Of a stretch of 64,000 bases of DNA, positions 49,448 to 62,122 are shown one piece after another; position 1 is the first letter of the stretch, and the number at the start of each line of letters is the position of its first letter. The stretch is taken from the NCBI GenBank assembly GCA_963170055.1, contig CAUJGJ010000087.1, positions 1,674,101 through 1,738,100 on the forward strand. The letters are read 5' to 3'. Source of the DNA: Halisarca cf. caerulea (Eukaryota; Porifera; Demospongiae; Chondrillida; Halisarcidae). The translations under genes and the position numbers were made by a program. The notes beneath the pieces are model-generated. The model saw nothing but the letters and a program-made list of their open reading frames with translations, searched no databases and was not told where the DNA came from.

Positions 49448-52400
49448 TTGGTGTATTGCAGTCAGCTCCTCCCCAATTTTCATCACAGATACAAGTACCG
49501 CTCCAAATACTATATTCCCCGTGAACACAACCAGACTGAGAGGCTATTACGAAAAGGAAAATTTAAGTGAGAAAAATGGATTATGTAGTGTCTGTGAACA
49601 GTGCAAAAACAAAACCATACACTATTCAGAATGCTCATAAATTAACCCTTTATTGTGGACGAGCCACTATAGTGGCTCAACCCGTGGTTGTGGAAGATGA
49701 CGAAAGTTTAGCGCATTTTGTTCAAATTTTATACGAAGCATATACGTAGCAATAGTAACACACTCTGTAAGTATGAACCTTCTAATATGGGTTATACCGA
49801 AGTTAGAACACATACTAAAAGTTATTTTCGATCCCGTTTTACGGTGTTATGCAATAAATATACATTAATATCCCGAAAAATCCTAGTTATGCGGAATAAA
49901 AATGGCGTTCTTTAGTGTGGCTCAATCTAAAATCAGGAACTACGCAGAGAGAATGGGATCGATTTCCTTACTTTGCTTGCCGCTGTACTTGGTTTGCTTC
50001 CTGGAAAGAATTGACGAGTTATAATGGCAGATTAGGTCGCTCCGAAGATTGTCAACGTCGAAGGGAGTGACGCTCACAAATCGTAGGAAAGGAGGCACAC
50101 TGTTAATGCTAGTTCGTCCTTTCCGCTTTCTAGAGAGGTACTGTACCATCGTTTCTCAAGCCAGATTAATTCTGAACTCGTTTTTGTCATTATCTACCTG
50201 TTCCTGAAACTCATCTGATGCAGCAGTACGTATACGGTACGCTTAGGATTTTGTTTTTCTAGCTTTCGTGTTACTATTTTTGTTATCTATCGCTTATGTT
50301 GATACTGGCAACATGTTTTAACTTTCGTTAGATGGGCAATTGAGCCAGTAAACATTTAATTCGTTCTTAAAATGACAAAAGAAGTACGAGCCACTATAGT
50401 GGCTCGTCCACGATAAAGGGGTGATTGCGCAATCATATCGTCCACAATAAAGGGTTAATATAATTTTATACTTTGTGCTGCATGGGAATCGTAAAGAAGG
50501 GTTCACAACAACATTAATAAAGTATACTGAACTTTTTGTAAGGCATCACAATAATTATTATACTGTGATATCATTCTTGTGTGTCTGTTGGCCAACTATC
50601 AGAACACTGTCACGGTATTTGGTTTGCAAGACCACTCAAATCACAGCTGGTCTGCTCAATAGATTCATTTACAATTAAGTACATATAATATTAATATTAT
50701 ATTATCAAGTACCATCATACAAAGAACACAAGGATGAGTGTATAGGGGTGAGGCGGGCGATTTACAATAGGTCTAGACAGTAAGTGATCGACTGCAATCT
50801 ACCAATGTTTATCCTGAATAATCATGCAGAATCCATTCAGCATGTGACACCACATGGCACAGCACACTACACCACAGATAAAACAACATTTTTAATGGAT
50901 TGGCAAAGTTGTTTACCACACCGACACCATTGCTCACGTGCACTTGGTGTATTGCAGTCAGCTCCTCCCCAATTTTCATCACAGATACAAGAACCGCTCC
51001 AAATACTGTATTCCCCATGAACACAGCCAGACTTAGAAGCTATTACAAGAAGGAAAATTTTAGTCAGAAAGAAGTGAATATGCAGTGTCTGTGAACAATA
51101 TTTGCAAAAACGAAACAATGCACTATTCACAATGCAATTAATATGATTCTATACTTTGTGCTGGGAGTTGTAGAAAAAGTTTACAACAAGATTAATAAGT
51201 ATACTGAACCTTTTGCCAGTAAGGCATTAACAATTATACTGCATGTGATATTGTCGGTCTTGTATTTCAGTGGGCCAACTATAGGAACAAATAATCTCAT
51301 GGTATTAGATTTGCAAGACCACTCAAATCTCAACAGTTATTGGTCTTCTCAATAGATTCATTGACAAGTATATCAAGGTAACCATCATACAAAGAACACA
51401 AGGGTAAGTGTACAGGGGTGAGGCATGCAGGCGATTTACAATAGGTCTATAGTAAGTGACTGCAATCTACCAATGTTTAGTTAATGATCATGCAGAATCC
51501 ATACAACATGTGACACCACATGGCACAGCACACTACACCACAGATACAAACATTTTTAATGGATTGGTGAAGTTGTTTTACCACACTGACACCATTGCTC
51601 ACTTGTACTTGGTGTATTGCAGTCAGCTCCTCCCCAATTTTCATCACAGATGCAAGAACCGCTCCAAATACTGTATTCTCCATGAACACAACCAGACTGA
51701 GAGGCTATAACAATATAAGGAAAATTTAGGTCAGAAAGAACGGAATATGTAGTGTCTGTGAGGTACATTAAATTTTGCACAAACAAAACTATTCACTACT
51801 CATAATGCTTATAGCTTAATATAACTTTATACTTGTGCTGGGAATTGTAGGGAAAAGTGTACAACTGTTACAAGAATAATATGTACAATAATACTAAACC
51901 TTTTGCCAGTTCTTGTATGTCAGTCGGCCAACTAGCAGAACACTGTCACAGCATTAGATTTGCAAGATCATTCAAATCACGACTGGTCAGCTCAGTAGAT
52001 TCATTGACAAGTATACATCAAGTATTCATACAAAGGACACAAGGATAAGTGTACAGGGGTGAGGCAGGCGATTTACTATTATAGGTTTAGACAGTAGGTA
52101 ACTACAATCTACCAATGTACATACATCAATGATCATGCAGAATCCATACACCATGAGACACCACATGCACAGCACACTACGCTACAGATGCAAACATTTT
52201 TAATGGATTGGTGAAGTTGTTTTACCACACCGACACCATTGCTCACCTGGTGTATTGCAGTCATCTCCTTTCCAATTTTCCAGACAGACACATTCACCGT
52301 TCCAAATATCCTTGTACCCATGAATGCAGCCAGGCTGAGGGACTATTAAAATAAGAAAGAATGGAATATGCAATGGACAATTTGCAAAAAAAGAAACCAT

Positions 52401-53001
52401 ACACTATATTCATAATGCTCATAACTTATTTATAATAATTAAATTATAAATTAATAATTATTACACTTTTATACTTTGTGATGGGAATACCGTAAAGGAA
52501 AGATTACAACAAGATTACTTAATTTGCCGGTATGGCATTGACAATGATACAATTCATATAATATTGGTGAAGTCGTTTTATCACACTAACATGCACCATT
52601 GCTCACTTGGTGTATTGCAGTCATCTCCTTCCCAATGTTCCGCACAGATGCATTTACTGTTAAAAAAACTGATTTGCCCATGAACACAGCCGGGCTTGGG
52701 AGCTATAAATATTACAACAATGAAAATATAGAAAATTAATGCATTATTTTATTACAAGTAATTCTTAGGAAGGGAATAGATATAAAAGCAACTAAGACGA
52801 GTTTCAAAATTATTAGTTGTAACATGGAATGAGAATGATAGTTGCATTCTGGAGCTAGTGGTGGAAGGTTTGAATCACTGTGTGGATATGATGTCTCACC
52901 AGGGTGGTTGCAGTCGGGTCCTATCCAGCCCTTATCACAAACACAAGTGGCAGTCTCACTATTGCAGTCTCCGTAGATACAGGGAGGGTCGCAGGCATAT
53001 C
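49448..53001 (-). CDS. Multi-EGF protein, six EGF-like exons (partial gene)
   Basis: Each exon encodes one EGF-like repeat, is flanked by AG/GTGAG borders and has a length divisible by three (phase 1 at both ends): 52900-53001 (CDPPCIYGDCN, CVCDKGWIGPDC), 52607-52702 (GCVHGQISFFNSKCIC), 52247-52342 (GCIHGYKDIWNGECVC), 51603-51704, 50938-51039 and 49448-49543 (the last three share GCVHGEYSIWSG). The pattern is C-x3/5-C-x-C-x5-GxxC with NWxGxDC ends, close to the laminin/Notch-type short EGF repeat and probably extracellular adhesion or receptor sequence. Both ends of the gene are missing: no signal peptide, TM or stop was found, so flanking exons remain unseen. Introns of the repeats are homologous, showing recent tandem duplication. 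A piggyBac-like element sits between the last two exons. Confidence 0.75.
49642..50458. mobile_element. piggyBac-like element in an EGF-gene intron
   Basis: A 21-bp perfect inverted repeat TTAACCCTTTATTGTGGACGA at both ends, including the TTAA target site. Subterminal palindromes GAGCCACTATAGTGGCTC occur at both sides. The 69-codon minus frame at 49940-50149 is not recognised as transposase. Confidence 0.9.
50640..52345. repeat. Tandem segmental duplication carrying EGF exons
   Basis: A landmark caaag.acacaagg.taagtgtaNaggggtgagg recurs at 50719, 51391 and 52031 (periods about 672 and 640 bp), each followed by ttacaataggt, tctaccaatgt, catgcagaatcc, cagcacactac and an EGF exon. Confidence 0.8.
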
Positions 53002-53100
53002 CTGGAGTAAAATGTGATTAATGTGCTTTACATGTAGTGAAAGCTGATTAAAAATGAATAAGATTTTGTGACCTAATTATTTTGCCTATAAAATTAATAG

Positions 53101-54485
53101 TAAATATTACGTATTCCAACCCAAAGAAAGGTTGACTAGGACTGACAAGGATCGAGCTCTTCTCTATAACAACACAGGTTTTAACACTCACCAGCTGAAT
53201 GGTCCACGGTCTGTGCCACCAATATGGCCAGATCTGTTGGAAAGCAGTATGCATGAAAATGTCAGTAAAATACACTATTATGTGAACAAGTACAGGATCG
53301 ATGAAAGAGATAAACTATTCATGCTGGTTCATTCTACACCCGTAACTATATGCTATGATATTGAACAGTCTGTAACAAGGTATAAATCATAATGATTGTT
53401 GTCAACAGCTATATTGTAACAATACTGGAAATCTTATTATAATTATGGCTAATGCTAGTAGTGTTAATATAATAATTATAGACAATGCACTGTAACAATG
53501 ATCATCATATATATTTATAAAAGACTGAGTGAACTTATCAAATTATGCATGTGCCCAAGTAGAACAAGTAATTTTTTATAAGAGGTAGTGGAGATGTAAA
53601 TTTGGTAGAGGTAGTGGACATGACATTGTAAAGGGAAAAAAGTTATACCACACATCGCTCATAGTCCTGTAATTGATAACTTACACAAAATTTTGGTAAT
53701 CATTTTTCAAGCTGTTTTCTTGAGCAACAGACGTAGACAGTTGTTTAGTGAATAAACAAGGTTTCTTTAATCCCTGCTTGCATTTGAATAGTGCACAGAC
53801 TATTATAGTGGCAACTTGACTCTAATTTGTGAGTTCGAAGTTCAATTTTAAGCAAAGTTGAGGTAATTGACCTCTAAGAACTACCTGGTGTCAGGTTTTG
53901 GCAGTTACAAGATTTGCACCAGTGGAAAGCTATACTAACCACAAGGCAATAACCACAAGATAATACTAGTTGTGCATGAACATAGTTCAGACCTCGATTG
54001 CTGCGATAGTTCTCAGATCCAATAGTGCTCATGGGTCTGGGAACAAGACGGTGCTGCAAATGGCCGGCATCATGGCTGCATGACGCATTTTGTGGCCCGA
54101 GTGATAAAATCAGAAATCCTATTACTATAAAATCAGAAATCCTATTACTATTCTATATATATATATACTATTATACTACTATTCTATATACTATTCTTGA
54201 TCAAATTGTAAGAATCAGTCGACAGAAACTCAAGATATATATATTGCGGATCTTGTTGTAACATTATGTACATATTGAGCTTCAAATGATGCAACAATAT
54301 GACTGTTAATATATAGGGCAAGAGTTGAAAATTCTTTGGCGTTCTTTGCCAATTCACTGTTTGCTGAAAGATGTATTCAATCTCGAGATGAAGCCGCAAT
54401 TGTTGGAAATAATCGTTCTGGGCCAAAAGGTGGAATGTTACCCTACGAAATGCATGGGCAGCCTCAATTGGACTCCCATTGGTGA
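53101..54485 (+). CDS. Two-exon C-terminal part of an unrecognised protein
   Basis: Exon 53101-53379 (acceptor TTAATAG, donor ACAAG|GTATAA) and exon 54317-54485 (acceptor ATATAG, stop TGA) join in frame and keep a continuous frame of about 148 residues. Exon 1 reads KYYVFQPKERLTRTDKDRAL, then NTHQLNGPRSVPPIWPDLLE, NKYRIDERDKLFMLVHSTPV and TICYDIEQSVTR; exon 2 reads ARVENSLAFFANSLFAERCI, QSRDEAAIVGNNRSG, PYEMHGQPQLDSHW. The balanced, charged composition looks like a soluble protein. No domain is recognised. The frame is open 5' of exon 1, so earlier exons are expected; they would overlap the minus-strand EGF gene or be lost. The alternative is a gene fragment carried here by duplication. Confidence 0.5.
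53380..54316. other. Intron of the plus-strand gene
   Basis: AT-rich. A 24-bp direct duplication (aaaatcagaaatcctattacta) occurs at 54107-54150, followed by TATA-rich sequence. No exon recognised. Confidence 0.4.
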
Positions 54486-54608
54486 CGGTAACAATGAGCC
54501 TCACTGAGCTATACTCAGCAATGATTGCTCCTCAAGCTATGTCTTTGGTTATATATTATATATGACAGAGTGCAAGGTACACAATGTCATGCAATGCATA
54601 CTCATAAG

Positions 54609-54614
54609 CACACA

Positions 54615-54681
<67 letters not shown>
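54609..54681. repeat. (CA)n microsatellite
   Basis: CA tract of about 73 bp. Confidence 0.95.
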
Positions 54682-54684
<3 letters not shown>

Positions 54685-55028
54685 ACTGTCAGACACAGTA
54701 GTTCCTGGAAATCAGCATGATTGTTTAGAAATTTTGAAGTAATTTACTTAGAAGTATTAATTCATTTGTTTTATAAAGCATTCAAACTGATGGCAAAAAT
54801 GCACAAAGATTCAGAAAATTCGAAACAGAAACATGACATGCAAATTCCGTCATCCATGTTTTATTGTGCAATAGACCCAGGCCATTGTTTGTGACTACTG
54901 AATAAACAAGTTGGTATGTGTGCATGCATATGCTTGTGTGCATGTGCATGCATATGCATGCACATGCACAAGCATATTAGACGTATATACGTTCAAACAC
55001 TATAAGCATACATTTATCCACGCACTGC

Positions 55029-55068
55029 ACACACACGCACACGCACACGCACACACACACACACACAT

Positions 55069-55122
<54 letters not shown>
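55029..55122. repeat. (CA)n microsatellite
   Basis: CA/GCAC tract of about 94 bp. Confidence 0.95.
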
Positions 55123-55124
<2 letters not shown>

Positions 55125-56684
55125 TCAATTGTAATGATTGTGAGATGTGTAGACATGTAACACAAACAGCCACTTTGATGTGATTACCACACACTTACAT
55201 AATTATAACATGTGTTACGTTTGTACAGTGAAACTGGTCTATTCTGACCACCCAAGGGACCAAGTGTATCGCATGTGATCTCTGGGGATAAATGGACTTT
55301 GTACAGACATGCTCTAGTATATATTGGCAGTATTGATATTGGTTTAAGTATGCATGTATGTACAGATGTAGTCAAGATTACCTCTGTCTGTTTACGTACA
55401 TGCATGATATGTATGCAGTAAGATCACTCTTATCTGCACCTCAGATCTCCAGTTTCTTCACATTATGAGGCCGTTATCTTGTTGCAAATCTGCGATAATC
55501 CTACTGTACACCGTATTGACTATGTATATGCTCCCGGCCTCATTACTAACTCTATTGTTAGTTGTCACATACTTAGTCTAGCATGATTGTGTATTTATCT
55601 GTTTGTTGATAATAATATTATTGTTATAAATGTTGTAGAATGGTGTCATAAAACATACAGTTATCATTCTTATTCTGTCTTTGCTACGAATATAATTAAG
55701 TAATGTAGGTACTTGGGTTGTATGGTATATATGTAAAACGCATTTTATAAGTAGCAGTGTCACAGTCGATCATGAAAGTGGGTTTATGACCATGCAAGCT
55801 CTGAAGTGAAGATGAAACATCTTGTGGGTGATGTGCACATATAAGTAGATTTGTAGTTTGTATGTTAACTGTGCACCTTTATGGCTATATAATATGCATT
55901 GCATGGAATCTATATCTTGATACCTGTTTACAAAGAACTCTCACAACTCATCCTCATATAAACGTTCATTGGTATCACTGTGGTGCTCTCATGGACCAGC
56001 TTCACTGAGGTGGTCTCTATATGCAGGTGATCCTTCTAGCATGTTATATTGTACATACATATATGTACTAGTGTTTATATTGGTCAGGCTAGGAACAGCC
56101 AGGTAGTCATTTGTTGTTAGGTATTCTTTGACAGCATGCATTGCCCCTAAAATTGTTAGCTGATTAGCTTAGTGTTTTTTGCATTAATTTAGCTCAAACT
56201 AATTCATATTTATCTCAATTATCAACTCATATTTAGGACATGTACATAGATATCCTTTTTCCGAATCCATATTTAAAGCTATTAATCAAGCTTTTGTAAA
56301 CAGGTTATGGTTAAAATGTATTCCATTGCAAGTCTGTTTCAAAAGCAGTGGGAGTTACCATAAAAGTTGCATGCCAACATGCCTTAACCCACACAGCAAC
56401 ATGCATACACACATGCATGCATAGAATATTAATTTTGTAATGTATATATAATTGCATATAATATATATTGTGCTATACTAAATCCTATCAAAGCATATGT
56501 CAGCCCTACACATGGCTCTAGGTTTGTTAGTTGGTTGTTGTAACATTGGACATTTTAACCAGAAATAAAACCGAATTTTGTCGTATTACTTTTCTGATGA
56601 TACATAATATGCTGTACATTGTATGCCCACATGCAGGAAGCTACAATAAAAGCTTAGCCATAACATTTCTACTTAATATACAGT
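55123..56684. other. Duplicated flank of receptor subfamily 2, distant copy
   Basis: 55225-55330 has the cagtgaaactggtctattctgaccacc dispersed repeat. 55790-56530 is colinear with the flanks at 32.8-34.2 and 36.2-37.8 kb, but with a single 27-bp unit (gaccagcttcactgaggtggtctct near 55995) in place of the minisatellite. No gene. Confidence 0.5.
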
Positions 56685-56950
56685 TTATATATATTTGTAG
56701 TAGCTTGACTGCTGCAGACCATAAGCTGGATTTTCAGTCATTGCAATGTCACTACAAGGTATTGCAACAGTTCCTTCCACTTGTTCATAAATATCTTCCC
56801 TATTTGAAGGAGAGCACCTTTGAGTTGTGTTAACGTTTCTATTGCAGCATATTTTTATAACGACAGCAGCTGCTAGCAATATAACAACTAATAGTATTAT
56901 GGTAGCTGAGCTGCCCATCAAAAGTGTGTACTCTTGCTCTGAGGTCTCAC
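56685..56950 (-). pseudogene. Isolated TM/tail exon of receptor subfamily 2
   Basis: Open frame from acceptor GTGTAG at 56951 to stop 56685: ETSEQEYTLLMGSSAT, a TM helix IILLVVILLAAAVVIKICC and tail REDIYEQVEGTVAIP, CSDIAMTENPAYGLQQSSYY. The YEQV and NPAY motifs are kept, while the middle Tyr is Cys. No Ig, FN3 or signal exon was found within several kb upstream. It could be a live exon of an unseen gene; the lack of partners favours a relic. Confidence 0.6.
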
Positions 56951-57256
56951 CTACACATAAGCAAACAAACAGTTGCAGCTCTACAATAGCAAATTTGTAC
57001 TGGCTATGAGTGGGTATGTACCTTATATTCTCTAAAAATTCGTCACACCTATAGTTTCTCAAAAATGTTGTCTGACAGGAGAATGAGAGTACATTCAAAC
57101 TGATTAACAACACTCGAAGAAAATTAGATTATCCAAACAGAAAATTGGAGACATTTGGAGATCACTTTATTGTACAACTTTTATAACATGGTGTCAGAGT
57201 TCGTACCTAAGTTTTCATTTGCTGTTCATGGCCAGCGTCTATGCATGTCTTTCGGT

Positions 57257-57331
57257 TGAATGGGTTAGCATCCGACTTGAATCCGTTTGTTCTTGAATGG
57301 GTTGGCTATCCGACTTGAATCCGTTTGTTCT
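57257..57331. repeat. 37-bp direct duplication
   Basis: tgaatgggttagcatccgacttgaatccgtttgttct occurs twice in tandem within the end of an 84-codon lysine-rich minus frame (57265-57519). I do not call that frame a gene. Confidence 0.7.
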
Positions 57332-58548
57332 TTTTGCAGCTGCGTCAGAAGACTTTTTACCACCTCTAAAACTTTCTTCATCCTTTTAATGTAAAATTGT
57401 TCCCGTATAGAGAAAATCGTGCACCTTTGATTTTTCAATATCTTAGAGCGGCCATTTAATTTTGTGGTTAGCTCCAAATAGTTTTTGTGTATCCATTGTA
57501 TATGTGCATTTCTTGGCATACATTTGTGTTTTTGTAGAAACCTTAGAGCCTTTTATACTAATCCCTAGAGGTCGTAATAAAATAAAACTAGGCTTGAACA
57601 AAATACTCGCAATAGGCTAAGATAAATTTCCAAGTCGCCGTCTGTAACCAATGTTATTCTATTAAATTAAGAGCCAATTAAGTGGTCTTTAGTCAATAAA
57701 GGGTTAAACATCAGTGTTGCTCTTGGGATGGTGCACTCCCAAACTTTAGGGAAGTCTGTTATCTGCAGCTTTTGGTGCAGTGCTCAACTGTCAAATTTCA
57801 TGGACTGAAGTATTATACTCCTATTCTTCTCATTCTCATGTGTTCCAAATGTGGATTCGCCAGAGCAGTTCATGTTGGAGGGTGCGATGGAGTTGAAAAT
57901 GTCACTGAACTCTGATGTCACTGTCCGCACACTTTTGGTTAAGCCATACACACATCACACGAGACCTTGAGAAGTGTTGTGATTTGACTACATATATACG
58001 TTTCATTACATGTAACCCCACTGTGAACTATTCCAGCACTATTTGAGCCTAGCATACCTGTTGTTCGCATATAGTCAGATGCAGATTTAATGAGCGTGTG
58101 TGCGTGTGTGTATGTGTGGGGGGGGGTGGGGGGTGCGTGTGTGTGGTTGTGCATTTGCTTCTTGTCAATTTATTGTCCCAAACTTGTGGAAAATTGTTGG
58201 CACCGAAATGGACAAGAAGCTGCAGAAGACAAAACCATAGACCTAACCCAGGGCAAAGATCGCAATTTTAACGAATGGGGAGAAAAATTTTTGTTTGTGT
58301 AAAAAATGCGACTTTTTAAAAACTACAAGTGTGGAAGATTTTGAACTCTTTGCCCCGGTAGGTTTCTGTCTCATTTGACTTCATCAGTATGGTTCATTGT
58401 CAGGGTTTTATCAGCATGGGCATGGGCAGGTGTGCATGCAGTGTGAACATGTGCCTATAGCCTAATGAGGCAGAATTTCGGCGCATTTTGAAAAAGTTTT
58501 GAAACTAAAGCGGCGAAAATTTAGTTTTAATATTTTTTTGAAATGAGG
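57332..58548. other. No firm gene
   Basis: The minus frame 57519-57265 (MPRNAHIQWIHKNYLELTTK...) is charged and could be a fragment of a transposon-encoded protein, but has no recognisable motif. A G-rich gtgggggggggtggggg run lies at 58116. Otherwise nothing. Confidence 0.3.
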
Positions 58549-58619
58549 GTTATATCCTCCTGTACTACCCTACCCCAGGTTGGACCTAGTGTCCCACAAC
58601 GGTAGGAGGATATAATGTA
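58549..58619. repeat. 71-bp inverted repeat
   Basis: TTATATCCTCCTGTACTACC pairs with GGTAGGAGGATATAA; possibly one terminus or a solo hairpin element. Confidence 0.6.
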
Positions 58620-59782
58620 TGTGCTGTGTGCAAACAACGGGTTATAAAAATCAAACGGCCATGAGGCCTACATCTTAAAGAAAGTGGCCTGCTGGGCCAA
58701 AATAAAACTAAACGGCCACCAGGGACCCACAACCGAAGATCGTGTACCTGCTTCACAGGAGAGAACGGGTTAGTGGACTCACCTTGGTTCTGCAGCAGAC
58801 GACACGCATTTTGCAGAGAACCCCTCTAGCGTACACTAGGGGGCTTACTGGTGATCAAAATTCAGAACTTTAAACTTAACCTTCTGATCCACGCAATCGA
58901 AAAAAAAAGCGCTTCGATCCTAACTAAGGCAACAGCTTAAGTTCTTCTTCACCTCAGTTACCTTTGTCGGCGCTGGTGCTGCCGTCTTTAATAAGCCAAA
59001 TACCTACTACTAAAACAGGTTACGAAAATTAAAAGTACTCTATGCTAGAAATCATACGTCAAAACCACAGGAACACGCAGACAATTAACCCTATGTCAGC
59101 GAAGGAAGGAAGCACATGCCCATACCTTGATCATTCCACACATGCACTGGGCACTCAAGACATCGATCGGACTAGGCATCATCTCAGTAAACGCACCCAA
59201 CACATCAGACTAGGAGGTATCATCTCAGTCTCATCACATCAGGCAGACGTCGGTCCACAGACTCCAGAGTATAAACATAGGAATAGCATCAGCTTGAAAC
59301 GGAGGTGGGTCTTTAACAATGGCTGTAGTGAGAGACAAAACAGTGCAAGATCGGTAAGTCATCTCTCCACGTTTGTGTACATGATTGCTTGTGCACTACG
59401 TACATCCACATGTGTGGTTTCAAGTCTGTGTGCGTTGCAAATGTGTGAACATTGGTATCAAAGTTTGTATGTACAAATCAATACACAAATACAATAGTGT
59501 ATGTGTATAAATGCAAAAGACAATTCTTACCTGGGAGTATTTCAAGGGATGTGGTTGTGACAGTTTACACAAGTAACCCTGTCAGTCTGGGGAGATGAAG
59601 GGGAGGGAGGCGAATTGAGGCGGAACACATCAGACGGAAGTGAGGAGAGCTGAGGGCAATGACCACGATACGCTGTTCAAAAGAGTTGTTATCCCATCAC
59701 AGGAAACAGACCAGGACACATCAGGTAACGATTGTTGTTCTTTGCACAATCTACATCAAAATGAAAACAAAAATCAACACTT
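58620..59782. other. GC-richer sequence, unidentified
   Basis: 58640-58830 (caaacggccatgaggcc, actaaacggccaccaggg) and the plus frame 59042-59497 (151 codons, no domain) look repeat-like. A transposon or LTR remnant is possible, but no reverse transcriptase, integrase or paired ends were seen. Confidence 0.3.
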
Positions 59783-60270
59783 CGTAGGTAAGTTATGTCT
59801 GATTTGGACATAACAACAAAATGGCGGACGTTATCGAAGCACTATTACAACCCCCCCTGATTTTCGGCGTAACAAGATATACAGTTCTGAAATATGCTTA
59901 GACAAGATCAAGAACATGTCTAATTTGTACCTGAGCAGACTAGAGGCTTATAAAGTAACTTAAAGATTTTCTTTGTGGACCTTTCATCAGGCCTACGTGA
60001 AACACAAAGATGGCAAATTCCGGCTGTAGAAATCGGGGGTTTTTGCACACAAAAATAGGTTCAAAAGATAATCGAAAAATGAAAATCGCTGCTCCGTTCC
60101 ACAACTTTTATGTCCAAGGTTATCCAAAAGAAATACACCCGTCCGGCCACAAACCGCCGGACATAAAACGAATGGAACAACGCACGAAGATTCATTTTTC
60201 GATTCTGAGGGTTTGGTCCTTTAGGAACAATGTCTGAAAGTTTCGATACCAAAACCTATAACTGTGTGTA
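59783..60270. mobile_element. Family B MITE, left part
   Basis: Left end CGTAGGTAAGTTATGTCTGATTTGGACATAACAACAAAATGGCGG; the interior matches 11.65-12.25 kb (aacaagatatacagttctgaaatatgctta, gattctgagggtttggtcctttaggaacaat, gaaagtttc). The right end is missing: the 33-bp minisatellite starts where it should continue. Confidence 0.65.
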
Positions 60271-60274
60271 TGGT

Positions 60275-61375
60275 GTGTGCCAAGGGGTGGGGGTAAGTGT
60301 GTACATTGTGCGACAGGGGGCGTGAGCAAGTGTGTACGGTCTGTGACGGGGCGTGAGCAAGTGTGTACGGTCTGTGACAGGGGGCGTGAGCAAGTGTGTA
60401 CGGTCTGTGACAGGGGGCGTGAGCAAGTGTGTACGGTCTGTGACAGGGGGCGTGAGCAAGTATGTACTGTCTGTGACAGGGGGTGTGGGCAAGTGTGTAT
60501 GGTCTGTGACAGGGGGGTGGGGGCAAGTGTGTATGGTGTGTGACAGGGGGTGTGGGCAAGTGTGTACGGTCTGTGCCAGGGGGCGTGGGCAAGTGTGTAC
60601 TATGTGTGACAGGGGGTGTGGGCAAGTGTGTACGGTGTGTGCCAGGGGTTGGGGGCAAGTGTGTACGGTGTGTGACAGGGGGTGGGGGCAAGTGTGTACG
60701 GTCTGTGACAGGGGGTGTGAGCAAGTATGTACGGTCTGTGACAGGGGGCGTGAGCAAGTATGTACAGTCTGTGACAGGGGGCGTGGGCAAGTGTGTACGG
60801 TCTGTGACAGGGGGTGGGGGCAAGTGTGTATGGTCTGTGACAGGGGGCGTGAGCAAGTGTGTACGGTCTGTGACAGGGGGCGTGAGCAAGTGTGTATGGT
60901 CTGTGACAGGGGGCGTGAGCAAGTGTGTACGGTCTGTGACAGGGGGCGTGGGCAAGTGTGTACGGTCTGTGACAGGGGGCGTGGGCAAGTGTGTACGGTG
61001 TGTGACAGGGGGCGTGGGCAAGTGTGTATGGTCTGTGACAGGGGGTGGGGGCAAGTGTGTATGGTCTGTGACAGGGGGCGTGAGCAAGTGTGTATGGTCT
61101 GTGACAGGGGGTGGGGGCAAGTGTGTACGGTGTGTACCAAGGGGTGGGGATAAGCGTGTACGGTGTGCGACAGGGGGCGTGAGCAAGTGTGTACGGTCTG
61201 TGACAGGGAGCGTGGGCAAGTGTGTATGGTCTGTGACAGGGGGTGGGGGCAAGTGTGTATGGTGTGTGACAGGGGGTGGGAGCAAGTGTGTATGGTGTGT
61301 ACCATGGGGTGGGGGCAAGTGTGTATGGTGTGTGACAAGGGGTGGGGCCAAGTGCTCATGGTGAGTCCAAGAGGG
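60275..61375. repeat. 33-bp minisatellite, about 32 units
   Basis: The unit GGGGGCGTGAGCAAGTGTGTACGGTCTGTGACA varies mainly at gcgtgagc / gtgggggc and tacggtctg / tatggtgtg. 33 is a multiple of three, so several frames on both strands stay open for up to 454 codons (HTHLPPPPVTD-like on minus, VTGGVSKCVRS-like on plus). These are by-products of the repeat. Confidence 0.95.
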
Positions 61376-62122
61376 TGGGATGGATTCTGGGGAGCGTGTG
61401 TACCGTATATACGATACATACTCCAAAGGTAACACAAAACGATACTACAATTCCACAAAACGAGAACATTAGTGACACTACCGATAATAAAGAAACGTAG
61501 AATGGTAACAGCGAAAGGTAAAGGGCTAACCAAGAAATGGCAAACGCTGACAAAGAGACGTAAATTCCCAACAGAGACTTTAAACGTGGACCGCGAGTAT
61601 AGATTTTCCCGTATATGCAAGCAATACCAAGCATTTGTGAGAGTAAAAGCGGAAGATTGTCAGAAAATCCCTTTGAGCACGTACTGGAAACAACAGATGG
61701 TCTAACTTCTTCGGAATCTTAACTATTTGTAGAGATATTGTGTATATACGTGTGTGCAAAGACTTTGAAGAGAAGATTGTTCCGAAGAAGAAGGTTTGTA
61801 TTGTAATTTAGAAGCAGAAGAAGCATGGTCCAACCAGACGTTTGCCAAAGCTTAGAAGAAAACTATTTGAATTAGTTGACACTAATGCACCAAAAATCAC
61901 CACAAACAAAGTTGTTGGAAAAAGAATATGTATGTGCATAATATATAATTCACAGATCAATAACAGTCGAGCTTTAACCAGAAACTGTCAAACAAAGCGC
62001 TAACGGGGCTATAGTAAATGCTACCTAACCACCCGAATATACGGCAACAACAACGACAAATGCCAATCCCTATTAGCATAACTTTTTCTGATCGGTACTG
62101 TGCAGAGGTGGTGGGTAAACTT
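61376..62122. other. No gene recognised
   Basis: The 77-codon plus frame 61472-61705 is lysine/arginine-rich (KKRRMVTAKGKGLTKKWQTL) and weakly coding-like but without a motif. Confidence 0.3.

Noticed and set aside
53048..53275. Minus-strand frame with IWPYWWHRPWTIQL and a GTGAGTG, considered as an exon of the EGF gene
   Set aside because: It is antisense to the coherent plus-strand exon 53101-53379, which joins in frame to a second exon; the minus frame has no EGF features.
59042..59497. 151-codon plus frame
   Set aside because: No domain and low-complexity Ser/His/Gln composition; may be a chance frame in GC-richer repeat DNA.
60221..61620. Long proline/threonine/histidine-rich frames up to 454 codons
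   Set aside because: Product of the 33-bp minisatellite; frames stay open on both strands at once and there is no start context or splice evidence.
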